Source: Plasmodiophora brassicae
Lineage: Eukaryota > Endomyxa > Phytomyxea > Plasmodiophorida > Plasmodiophoridae
Length of the DNA: 64,000 nucleotides
NCBI GenBank assembly: GCA_039704465.1
Contig: JASFAU010000012.1
Span: 124,001 to 188,000 of the forward strand
Reading direction: 5' to 3'
Below are positions 34,484-44,435 of the stretch, one piece after another; positions within the stretch are counted from its first letter, which is position 1; every line of letters begins with the position of its first letter. The position numbers and the translations under genes are program-made. The notes below the pieces were generated by a model. It was not told the DNA's origin. It searched no databases and saw only the letters and a program-made list of their open reading frames with translations.

Positions 34484-37142
34484 ATGGCCTCTGGTACTGG
34501 ACGATGGGCGTGGTCGGCGTTGATAATCAATGTGCTTGCTCTCTTGTCAACATCATCGGCGCAAGTCCTGCAGGGTCTACCCGCCGACGTCGAAGGCGCG
34601 ATCTGTCGACAGTATCTACCGGAACGTGACCTGGTGTCCGTGTCGGCCGTATCGAGAAGTTGGCGTGACGCGTTCAGAGCATCCGTGTTCCAGATCATGC
34701 TCCCCAAACTCCCGAAATTCGATACAGATGACCAAGCCAGTTCCCTGGTGGGCGTGCTGAATGGAATGCGCGACGAGGATTTGCATTCACTGCGGGCAGC
34801 GCTCGATGCTCTAAAGCTGTGCCCGAAAATCGACGTCCTTGCGACGATTTTGAGGGCTCTAGGTGAGGGTTGTATACGGGTTAAGACGTGCAAAGCCGCT
34901 ATTCAAACTTTGTATCGCCGCGTTGCTATCCAGCCAATCTTCCTTGTCGCTGCTTTCTTTCGCGCACAATCGCGTAAAATGGGGACACACGCCCGCGTCC
35001 AGTGCCTTGGGAGATCGGTGGTCGCCCAAATTCCATTGGATGATCCGATCCGCCAAAGATTGCCACGACTCGAGAACGTGAAGGACCTCCTGGCCGACCC
35101 TTTGTACGCAGAAGCGCGTGAAGTAACGTGGGAAATGTGGGTCCTTGCCGATGACGCTAAGAAGGAGTCCCTCATCCTGCACGGTATCGATTATTCCATG
35201 CTAATGCGCGCGCTGCCGGCTATGGAAATCGTGCGATTGTACCGGCAATTCGGATTGGTTCCCGATGAAGAAGAGATGCGGTTAATCCCCTGGTCCACTC
35301 GCCTCGATATCGCCGTACAGCTGATTCAACTTGATGATGACGTTCCACCAACCATCCCATTGCGCTTCATGAATTTCCGCGACCTGGTCCAGTTTCGTTG
35401 CGGAGCCGCCCTCACGTTTGCACAGCGTTTCCACCACCTCACGACTGCTCCCCGGTTACCCGATGACATCGTCAACACAGTACTTCGCTGTTGTCCCGAT
35501 GACGTCACGAAGCAGCTGCTTCCACTGATCGTCACCAACCATCTCTTGCCGCACAATATGATGATCTCTAGTCGGTTTTTCGCCATCTCCGATCATTTTG
35601 AATTGTTCACTCGTCTGAGAAATGTGTTCTTTCCTGGGACGCCGCTTCTGAACGCCATAATTGATTATGTTGGCGCTTCGATCTCTGTCCTGCGAAACCT
35701 GAACCGTCTTCGACGCCTGTTGATGACGCGCCTCCCACTGCAGGCACGCTTCCAAAGCCTTGTCGTAATGCTTCGACTGTTTGAATATGTGGTTTCATCC
35801 AGCAACCCGGTTACGTTCCCTTGGGAATCTGACAGTCTGGGGCGAACTTCGCTTCACGCTCTGGCTGAGGTCATGATCTCAACCGGTTGGAGCATAAGTT
35901 ACAATACGATATTCCAGCGGATTCTTGAAGTGTCGGTGAATCTTCGTGGATCACGCGCTGCGGCGAAGTTCTTATGTCAGAAAGATCATCAGGCAAGGAC
36001 GTTTCTCGATATCGCGGTCCGCTCCTCGAACGACTTCGTCAAACTCTTTGCTGCACACCATACACCTATACCAGATCGCGAGTTCAAGGTCCTGTTCACG
36101 TGGCTCACCCTGCCATCGGCCGTGAACCGCCTTGGCCAAACGGTTCTTCATCATACGCTCTTCTACCTATACTGCCTTCCCCGGATGCCTCGCGAGTTCG
36201 TCCTCAGCCGCCCCGAACTGTTAGACACGCGGGACAATGATGGCCAATCCGTTCTCCACGTAGCCGTTTCCTCGTCCTGCCACGAGGCTGTGGAGTGGTT
36301 CGTGGGTGCCCGTCCCAACCTGACATTGGCCGTCGATGGTTCCGGTAGGTCCGTCCTGCACGATATCGGATCAAATTGCGGATCACAGCAGTTTCTGTCG
36401 GCATTGCTGTGCGTCCCGATTTCGTCGAACGATGCCCTGCGTCTAGTAACGCTACGCGATCATAATGGCCGGACAGCGCTCGATGTCGCTCTGAGCAAGG
36501 GCGAGGCTGGGCGCCACCATCAGGTACGTGGTTGTAGAATAGTAAGGCGGTGTCCTGATTGGGTATGCGGACCAGGAGATCTTGTTTGACCTGCATCATC
36601 GATTAGCAGAGATTCACAAGGATGTGCTGTTTCTGTACCTGCTTCAGACTCCGGAGGGTCAGATGCACCGGAACAGTGCCAATGGGAAGACTGCCGTGCA
36701 CCAAGCGTACGACATTATTCGCAGGAATGACTTTGGTATCGGGCCGCTCATCGACTACATGATCCTGAACCCATGCAACTGGGCGTCAAATCTGGACCTG
36801 GCCGGGAACACCATCCTGCATGCGGTATATCAGCACGAGCCGGCCCATTCCGATGTTCAGTTCGTGACCGATGCAATGGAGCAAATGATGTCGCCAAAGG
36901 AATGGCGGGACGTGCTGGCGGTTACGAATGCGGCTGGGCGGCGCCCATATGATGTTCTTCGTTCCCGTATTGTGCACCTGCCGGCGTCCCGCGAACTTCA
37001 GTTTCTGTTGGACGCCTGGCGGGATTCCCAAGGTGAACAGAATGGCACTGCCAGCGGCGCGTCGTCGCGTGCTCCGCCTGTGGGTCCAACCAGGCAAGGC
37101 CAGGTTCACTCCAGGCCAGTCGGATGTCCCCTTCCTAAATGA
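34484..37142 (+). CDS. F-box / ankyrin-repeat protein with signal-like N-terminus (gene A)
   Basis: Two exons (34484-36523, 36576-37142; 52-nt intron). It starts MASGTGRWAWSALIINVLAL, a basic then hydrophobic stretch ending ALLSTSSAQ like a cleavable signal peptide. An F-box follows at once: LPADVEGAICRQYLPERDL, VSVSAVSRSWRDAFR. A long helical middle has no family I recognise. Ankyrin-type repeats fill the C-terminal half: DSLGRTSLHALAEV, NRLGQTVLHHTLF, DNDGQSVLHVAVSSSCHEA, DGSGRSVLHDIG, DHNGRTALDVALSKGE, then exon 2 NSANGKTAVHQAYDIIRR and LAGNTILHAVYQHE. F-box proteins recruit targets to SCF ubiquitin ligases in cytosol or nucleus, so a secretory signal is puzzling. The frame is open upstream to 34250, so a longer N-terminus is possible. 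Gene B is a close paralogue. Confidence 0.85.
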
Positions 37143-37148
37143 ACAGCA

Positions 37149-37470
37149 ATGGTATTTCGTGTTGTGGTGCCGTCCAGACAGCTTGTATTCGAACCGTTTG
37201 ATATCGCCCCCATGTCGACGTGGTGCGCCGCGGGTGTCACAGGCTGGCGTTCTTGGACAGGGCACTGGCGATCGGCAGCGTGTCGCGCCCTTCCGCGGCG
37301 TAATCGCCCATCATCTTCTGCGTCACCTGCTTCAGCTCGCCGATGAACGCCTGGTGCACTCCTTCATCTTTGTCGCATGGTACTCGGCAAGCGCATCCGC
37401 CTCGTTGCGCTGCCACTCCTGCTCCTCGTCACACTCGCGCTCCCATTTCGATTTCATTAAGCGACCCTTA
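37149..37470 (-). pseudogene. Broken copy of the 3' end of the CFAP210-like gene (fragment 1)
   Basis: Closely matches 41650-42110 of the intact gene, for example the shared stretch around CTGGCGTTCTTGGACAGGGC and the helix-coding part ACCTGCTTCAGCTCGCCGA. It has an internal deletion joining two exon parts near 37345-37375 and no continuation into the rest of the gene. It overlaps the tail of gene A's terminal repeat. Confidence 0.8.
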
Positions 37471-37556
37471 ATTATCGCTCGTCCGATTTCGCAGACTGTC
37501 CCGCACGTCCCGTTGACGACATGCAACACGTTATCCAACGTTTAATTGTGGGGCGC

Positions 37557-37587
37557 AGGTCCGGTCGACGACTCGTCGACCGGACCT
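37557..37587. repeat. 31-nt near-perfect palindrome (15-bp arms, 1-nt loop)
   Basis: AGGTCCGGTCGACGA, a single C, then TCGTCGACCGGACCT, the exact reverse complement. It lies between two duplicated fragments (37149-37470 and 37611-37920). Such a sequence can extrude a cruciform and mark a recombination or breakage site. Confidence 0.9.
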
Positions 37588-37610
37588 ATAGCCGACGAGC
37601 GCTTACGCCG

Positions 37611-37920
37611 GCCAGTAGATCTTGTTTGACCTGCACCATCGATTACCATCTATCTACAACGGTTTGTTGTTTCTGTAACTGCTTCAGACTCGGGCGGGTC
37701 AGATGCATCCGCATAGTGCCAATGGGATGACGGCCGTGTATCAAGCGTACGACATTATTCGCAGGAATGGCTTTGGTATCATGTCGCTCATCGACTACGT
37801 GACCCGGAATCCATGTGATTGGGCGTCGAATCTGGACCGGGGCGGGAACACCATCCTGCATGCCGTGTGTGAGCACGGGTCCCGTTCCGATGTCCAGCGC
37901 GTGTCGCATGCAATGGAGCT
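37611..37920 (+). pseudogene. Broken third copy of the ankyrin exon 2
   Basis: Starts GATCTTGTTTGACCTGCACC like exon 2 of genes A and B (36576 and 40768) and stays highly similar for about 300 bp. The TAC of the YLLQT codon has become TAA near 37678. No first exon precedes it. At 37921 it breaks directly into antisense CFAP210-like sequence. Confidence 0.88.
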
Positions 37921-38391
37921 TCGGCGTCACCTGCTTCAGCTCGCCGATGAACGACTTGTGTTTCTTCATCTGCGTCCGCCCCCATTCGTTCCGGTCGTCG
38001 CGCTGCTCCTGCTCTCGTTTCCACTTCGCCATCTGTACGCGATTATGTTCCTCGTCGTTACTCATGAACGGTTTGCACACACTGACCATTTGACAGCGAT
38101 GGTATTCGGCGAGCGTTTTCCGCCACGTTGCGCTGTTGACATCGTTCCGCTTCCTGCTCGTCGTCACACTCGCGCTTCTCCTGGTCCCGTTTCGCAGTTA
38201 TCTCCTGCGCCATGCGCCGCTCCTCGGCGCGCCTGGCTTCCATCTCCGCGATTAGAACCTACCTGCACTTATCTATCATCTCCTTCTGCTAATGCTGCTT
38301 CTCCTTATCGTTCCGGATGCGCTCCTCCTGCTTCAGGTCCGCCTCCTGGACATGCTCTCGCGACCATCGCCGACCCAACCAGCGCACGGGC
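37921..38391 (-). pseudogene. Broken copy of the CFAP210-like gene (fragment 2)
   Basis: Matches 41826-42260 of the intact gene, including the parts encoding EARRAEERRMAQE and the HIQEAD region. The minus-strand frame has a premature stop where CAGCGACAG of the intact gene reads CAGCATTAG (near 38293), plus other small changes. Ends where KAP3-like sequence begins. Confidence 0.88.
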
Positions 38392-38400
38392 CTTTCACGG

Positions 38401-38547
38401 AGTGGCGCTGGGCGTGATCGGGTACAGGACCTTGGCGAACATCATATCGGGGGACACCCCACGCCGATTTCGTCGAGTTCCTCGTCGCGCCCGGGACCGC
38501 CGCCGACGACATCATCCTCGCCGTCGTCATCGTCCTGGACACGCTAG
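38401..38547 (+). pseudogene. Broken KAP3 exon fragment
   Basis: GGCGCTGGGCGTGATCGGGT at 38404 equals KAP3 near 32984. CACGCCGATTTCGTCGAGTT and the GACGACATCATCCTCGCCGT part equal KAP3 at about 33047 and 33103. The middle is altered by indels that destroy the frame. It stops at the point where the upstream region of gene B starts. Confidence 0.9.
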
Positions 38548-38677
38548 CGAGTGTTCGCTGGATCCGCTCTGGGCAGTGGGCTATTTTTCGCTGGTCTCCA
38601 CTGCCGCACGGAGTGGTCGGCAAAGGTGGCGTTCGTCAGGAATTATTGCGATTCTGTGCAACTTGCGCGCGTGTGCG

Positions 38678-41313
38678 ATGGCCGCTTGTGCAGGACGGTG
38701 GCAGTGGTTGGCGTTGATCATCAGTGTGCTTGCTCTCTTGTCAACGTCACTGGCGCAAGTCCTGCAGGTTCTGCCCGCCGACCTCGAAGGCGTGATCTTT
38801 CGACAGTATTTACGGGACAGTGACCTGGTGAACGCGTCGGCCGTATCGAGAAGTTGGCGCGACGCCTACAGAGCATCCGTGTTCCAGTTCATGCTTCCCA
38901 ACCTACCCAACGTTGAAACGGATGATGAATTCCGTTTGCTGATCCGGATGCTGAATGGAATGCGCGACGAGGATTTGCGTTCATTGCGAGCAGCGTTTGG
39001 TGCTCTAAAGCTGTGCGAGAAACTCGAAACCCTTGCGACGGTTCTGAGGGCTCTAGGTAAGGGATGTATACAGGTTAAGACGACCAGAGCAGCTATCCAC
39101 ACTCTGTTTCGTCGCGTTGCTATCCCGCTGATCGAACTTGTCGCCGCGTTCTTACGCACGCAATCGCGTGATCTGGGAACATCCGCTCGCGTCCAATGCA
39201 TTGGGAAAACCATCGTCGCCGAAATTCCGTCGGATGATCCGATCCGCCAAAGGTTGCCACGACTCGAGGACGTGAAGGACCTGCTGGCCGATCCTTTATA
39301 CGCCGAAGCGTGTCAAGCCACCCGGGACACGTGGGTCCATGCCGACGACGCTAAGAAGGAGTCCCTCATCCTGCACGGCATCGATTATTCCATGCTAATG
39401 CGCACGCTGCCGGCTATGGAAATCGTGCGATTGTACCAGCGATTCGGGTTCATTCCCGATGAAGGAGAGATACGGTTAATCGGCTGGTCCACTCGCCGCG
39501 ATATCGCCGTACACCTGATTCAACATGATGACGTTCCACCAACCATCCCATTGCGCTTCATGAACTTTCGCGACCTGGTCCAATTTCGTTGTGGAGCCGC
39601 CCTAACGTTTGTAAAGCGCTTCCACCCTCTGGCGGATCTTCCCCGGTTACCTGCCAATATCGTCGACACAGTACTTCGCAGTTGTCCCGACGACGTCACG
39701 AAGCAGCTGCTTCCACTTATCGTCACGAACCATCTCTTGCCACACAATATGGTGATCTCTCGCCGACCTACCATCCCCAGTCACTTAGACTTGATGATTC
39801 GTCTGAAGGATATGTTCTGTCCCGGGACGCCGCTTCTGAACGTCATAATTTACTACGTTGGCGCTTCGATATTCCCCGTTCAGCGAGGCCTGCACCCTCG
39901 TCGAAGTCTCATGACGCGCCTCCCACTGCAGGCACGCTTCCAAACTCTTGACGTGATGGTTCAACTTTGTCAGCATGTGCTCGCGTCCAACCCCCCGGTT
40001 GCGCCGCCTTGGGAATCTGACAGTCTGGGGCGAACTTCGCTTCACGCTCTCGCCGATGTCCTGGTCTTAACCGGGTGGCACGACAAGTACAAACAGATGT
40101 TCTGGTGGATTCTGGCACATTCGGCGAAGCGTCATGGAATTGTTGGTGCGGTGAACTTCCTATGCCAAAAGGTGCTTCAGGCAAAGACATTTCTCGATAT
40201 TGCTGTCCAGACCTCGGACGACTTCGTTGTACTCTTCGCATTTCCTTGTACATATGCACCACTTGGCGATTTATCGGCGATGTTCACCATGCTCACCCTG
40301 CCAGCGGCCGTGAACCGTCTTGGCCAAACTGTTCTTCATCATCCGAACTTCTACCACTTTTGCCATCACTGGATGCCGCGCGAATACGTCCTCAGCCGCC
40401 CTGCACTGTTGGACACTCGCGACAATAACGGCCGATCAGTTCTTCACGTAGCCGTTTCGTCGTCCTGCCACGAGGCCGTGCAAATGTTCGTGCGTGCCCG
40501 TCCCGACCTGCGATTCGCCATCGATGGCTTTGGTAGGTCCGTCCTGCACGACATCGGACCAAATTCCAGATCAAAGCAGTTTATATCGGCTTTGCTGTCC
40601 GCGCCGATGTCGACGGCTGATGCCCTGCGTCTAGTAAATCTACCCGATCGTGATGGCCGGACAGCACTCGACGTCGCTCTGAGCAAGGGCGAGTCTGAGC
40701 GCCACCATCAGGTACGTACTTGATCGGAGAAGAGTAAGGCGGTGACCTAATGGCATACGCTGACCAGGAGATCTTGTTTGACCTGCACCATCGCTTAGCA
40801 TCTATTCACAACGAGTTGCTGTTTCTGTACCTGCTTCAGACTCCGGCGGGTCAGATGCATCGGAACTGTGACAACGGGATGACGGCCGTGCATCAAGCGT
40901 ACGACATCATTCGAAGGAATCGCTTCGGGATTAATTCGCTGATCGGATACATGAACCTGTACCCATACAATTTGGCGTCGAATTTGGACCGAGCCGGGAA
41001 CACCATTCTGCATGCCGTGTATCAGCACGAGTCCCGTTCCGATGCTCAGCTCGTGACCGATGCGATGGAGCAAATGATGTCGCCAAAGGAATGGCAGGAC
41101 GTGCTGGCGGTTACGAATGCGGCCGGACGACGCCCGTTTGATGTTCTTCGTTCCCGTGTGCACCTGTCGGCGTCCCGCGAAGTTCAAGTTCTGTTGGACG
41201 CCTGGCGGGATTCCCAAGAAGGTGGACAGAATGGCGCTGCCAGTGGCGCGTCGTTGCGTGCTCGACCTGTGGGTCCAACCGGGGAAGGCCAGGTCAAACG
41301 CTGTTCACGCTAA
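38678..41313 (+). CDS. F-box / ankyrin-repeat protein with signal-like N-terminus (gene B)
   Basis: Tandem paralogue of gene A, with the same two-exon plan (38678-40711 and 40768-41313; 56-nt intron). It starts MAACAGRWQWLALIISVLAL then LSTSLAQ, a good signal-peptide pattern, followed directly by the F-box LPADLEGVIFRQYLRDSDL, VNASAVSRSWRDAYR. Ankyrin-type units include DSLGRTSLHALADV, NRLGQTVLHHPNF, DNNGRSVLHVAVSSSCHEA, DGFGRSVLHDIG and DRDGRTALDVALSKGE, then NCDNGMTAVHQAYDIIRR. The protein differs from A at many scattered positions without breaking the frame, which suggests purifying selection on both. An open frame runs back to 37703 but through pseudogene fragments, so the start at 38678 is preferred. 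Confidence 0.87.
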
Positions 41314-41316
41314 GCC

Positions 41317-41715
41317 AGTCGGATGTCCTCTTCCTACATGAACCGCAATGGTATTTGTTGTTGTGGCGCCGTCCACTCTGCTTGTACTCGAGCAGTTTGA
41401 TCTCGTCCTGCCAGCGGCACTTCGTTACGCGCTCCGGAATGATCGACGTGCGGCATGCAGCCGTGTGCGACGACAGCAACCTGTGGGGCTTCAAATTGTG
41501 CCGACAGGCACAACAGGCAGAGTTGCACGTGTGTGTGTGAAACTGGACGGGGCATCGTAGCGTTAGGGTGGAAATCAACGGGCCCAAACCCCTAAAGGCC
41601 AGGACGAACGATGTCCTCCCTAAGCGAGTCGGACGTCCCCTTCCTAAAGAACCGCAATGCGACCTGTGGCTGTGGCGCCATCCAGAGTGCTTTATTCGAG
41701 CTGTTTGATCTCGTC
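41317..41715. repeat. Direct repeats of the CFAP210-like 3' end and gene A terminal sequence
   Basis: The stretch around GCCAGTCGGATGTCC ... GAACCGCAATGG ... GTTTGATCTCGTCCT occurs at 41317-41412, again at 41625-41715 and also at 37118-37210. About 210 bp of unrelated sequence separates the first two. They are traces of the tandem duplication. Confidence 0.75.
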
Positions 41716-43415
41716 CTCCATCTCGACGTGGCGCGGCCGTGGGGGTCGCAGGCTGGCGTTCTTGGACAGGGCGATGGCGATCGGCAGCGTGTCGCGCCCT
41801 TCGTCGGCGTAATCGCCCATCATCTTCTGCGTCACCTGCTTCAGCTCGCCGACGAACGCCTCGTGCTCCTGCATCTGCGTCCGCACCCATTGGTTCAGGT
41901 CATCACGCTGCCCCTGCTCTCGTTGCCATTTCGCCATCTGTAAACGCGATTACGCTCATCGCCATCGTCATGTTCGGTGTCGTACTGACCATTTGCCGGC
42001 GGTGGTATTCGGCCAGCGCTTCCGCCTCGTTGCGCTGCCGACATCGTCCCGCTTCCTGCTCCTCGTCAAACTCGCGCTTCTCCCGGTCCCATTTCGATTT
42101 CATCTCCTGGGCCATGCGACGCTCCTCGGCGCGCCTGGCTTCCATCTCCGCGATCTGAACCTGCCTGCACTTGTCGATCATCTCCTTCTGCTGTCGCTGC
42201 TTCTCCTTATCGCTCCGGACGCGCTCCTCCTGCTTCCGGTCCGCCTCCTGGATGTGCGCCGCCAGGATCTCGTCCTCGTTGTTCATCCGCTTGTTCATCG
42301 CCTCCGTCTGTGCATCGATCAACCTCTGCTTGATCAGCAGCCGGTGCCGGAACCGGTCCTCGGCGATCTTCTTCCGTTGCTGCTCTACCAACGACGTTCC
42401 ATAAGAACGGCACTGGACGGGACGCTCGACGCAAGGTACCTTTGCGCTCCTTCTCCTCAGCGTACGCCTTGATCTTGGCCAGCTCGTCTTCTGCCTTGCG
42501 ACGTTCCTCGTCGCGTATCGCGCGAAGCCTGAAGTTGTCACCGAGCGCGGCCAGTTTCTGCTCCTTGATGCTCTGCTTGCGCTCCGCGTTCTTTCGTATC
42601 TCCTCCTTGTGCGCCTCCTTGGCCTGCTTGGCCAGGCGTAGGCCTTCTTCGACGGTGGCCCGTAGGCGGGCGCGTCGCGCGCGCTTGTACTCGGCGAACT
42701 GTTCGATCTGGGTCTGGGCGATCTGCTGGTCGATCCGCCTGCGCTCGTCGATAGCGGCCCGTTCCGCCGCGATCGCCTCCGCGTTCTGGCGGTCCAGCTC
42801 GGCCTGGATCCGCTCGTCGCGGAACTTCTCCAGGGCGGCACGTCGCTCCCGCACCTGTTTCTGGTGCGCACGCTCCCGGTACACGTCCGAGATCATCATT
42901 CCGGCCAGCAACGATTTGACCTGGCGGTCGGATCAGATCGTAATTGGCGACCGTTACGGCGACGACAACCGCACCTCGTCCGTGTTGTCGTAGACCTCGC
43001 GTTCGGCGCGGTCAATCATGGCTTTGCGTTCGGCGGCGAGGCGCGCCTCGTACTCTTCGTCAATGCGTCGCTGGCGCTCCTCGCGAAGCTCCTTCTCCTG
43101 ACGCGCCGCGCTGCTGGCGTTCGTCTGCTGTTCCCATTTCCGGACGTGGCCGTTCGACAGCGCTTTCAACCTGGCGTTCTGCATGCCTTGTCCCGTCAGA
43201 CCTTAAACACCCTCCGGTGGATGGCACGCGTCGACCACCTTGTTCTCGTTCGACGACGTCGCGCTCTGCTGTTCGCTGCCGAACGCCAACTTTTGCAGCC
43301 GCCTCAGTTCGATCGACGACAGCACCGAGCGCGAATCCCTGAACGTCTGATCGTTAACGTCCCCGCCGACGACAACGTACGTGCGGCGCGCGCGATAACG
43401 CACCCCATGACGCAC
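41692..43415 (-). CDS. CFAP210/CFAP45-like trichoplein-domain axonemal protein
   Basis: Spliced from about five exons. Exon 1 gives SSIELRRLQKLAFGSEQQS. The next starts NARLKALSNGHVRKWEQQ, then RQEKELREERQRRIDEEYEA, RAEREVYDNTDEVR and VKSLLAGMMISDVYRERAHQ. The order Trp-Thr region, DxVKSxxxxxxxxDVxxER, then continuous Arg/Glu-rich coiled coil matches CFAP210 (CCDC173) and relatives, which lie inside ciliary doublet microtubules. Later parts are KIAEDRFRHRLLIKQRLI, MEARRAEERRMAQEMKSK, MAKWQREQGQRDDLNQWVRT and the end PRHVEMEDEIKQLE. Three broken copies of its 3' part lie nearby, but this copy keeps a continuous reading frame. Confidence 0.8.
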
Positions 43416-43620
43416 CGCCCGCCCCCGACACTAAATGGGAATTCCGTTTGCGAGATCACGACCGTACCCATGATACGGTTGTGCATAATATTAGAGGCGT
43501 AAGCGACCCTGACAGCTGTTGCGCCTCAAAGCGAACCCTCACATTATTTTATGTCGCCTGCGAGGGCCTCGCCGTCGATCCAGGTCGTACCTCGCAGCAA
43601 GCCTTGCCTCGAGAGATACC

Positions 43621-44265
43621 TTACCGGGTGACGCAAACGACGAGGACGATCATCACGAGGCGGTCGACGAACGGCGCGATGCGTATTTGCGTGGTGGTGC
43701 CGCACGGCGTTCGTCGCCTGGTGGCGGCGGCGATGACGCGCCCGGCGTGGTGCGTTTCGGAGCGGTGCACGGTGAGACACGTGCCGCTGGCGCAGTACCT
43801 GCACTGCGTCTGGATGGACAGCGTTTCGCCATCGGCCATAACGACGCGGTAGGCGCGCAGCGATGGGACGATGCGGCAGAGGAGCGAACCGTTCGGGCGG
43901 TACACGGCCCAGTCCCGGGACCAACGTCGTCGGCAGGCGGAAAGAAGGAGACGGTACCCGTCGGCAGTCCAGATCTCGTGGGTTTCGGGGGCCAGCAACT
44001 GGTTCCGGGTGTGGATTTCGAAACAATCGTCGCCACTAGGGTCGCGCACAACGCGGTGATCGGGGTCGGTGCCGGTCACGTCCAGGGCGTACTCGAACGG
44101 GACGATGTAATCGCCGCGATGCAGGTCGAACGGGCGGTCCTGGATGGCCAGGCGCGATTCGCACTGGGCGTCGACGATCGATTCGCTCGATTCGACGCGG
44201 CGCCGCCGATGCCCGAACAACCAATGCCGAAGGCGCTGGCCGGCCTCACGAACCAGGTCCCACAT
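43621..44265 (-). CDS. Single-exon protein, possibly tubby-C2/LURP-one-like
   Basis: 215 residues, uninterrupted, beginning MWDLVREAGQRLRHWLFG. The middle (FEIHTRNQLLAPETHEIWTA, DGYRLLLSACRRRWSRDW, VYRPNGSLLCRIVP, YRVVMADGETLSIQTQ) alternates beta-strand-like segments and turns. This recalls the tubby C2/LURP-one barrel, but no diagnostic motif is present. The C-terminus (RLVMIVLVVCVTR) is hydrophobic and may anchor in a membrane. Two CxxC-like pairs (RYCASGTC) could be structural. The assignment is tentative. Confidence 0.45.
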   Translation of the reverse strand: MWDLVREAGQRLRHWLFGHRRRRVESSESIVDAQCESRLAIQDRPFDLHRGDYIVPFEYALDVTGTDPDHRVVRDPSGDDCFEIHTRNQLLAPETHEIWTADGYRLLLSACRRRWSRDWAVYRPNGSLLCRIVPSLRAYRVVMADGETLSIQTQCRYCASGTCLTVHRSETHHAGRVIAAATRRRTPCGTTTQIRIAPFVDRLVMIVLVVCVTR

Positions 44266-44435
44266 GGCAGGTCGCGATCACCATCTGCGGTCTGCAGAGC
44301 GCAGTGCTATTTCCGGAAAGGTCGGGAAGGGCAGCAGGGCCGCGCGAAGCACAAAAATAGCCCCCGGCCTACAAGTCCGTGACTGTGCGGTAAGTGCTGC
44401 ACATGTTCGGGGTACTCTGACGTTATGTTTATACG

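Noticed and set aside
37703..40723. A 1006-residue plus-strand open frame
   Set aside because: Its first third runs through antisense CFAP210 and KAP3 pseudogene fragments. Only the part from 38678 matches paralogue A, so the long frame is a by-product.
41410..41624. Insertion element between the two 3' direct repeats
   Set aside because: No terminal inverted repeats, target-site duplication or coding sequence; simple tandem duplication explains it better.
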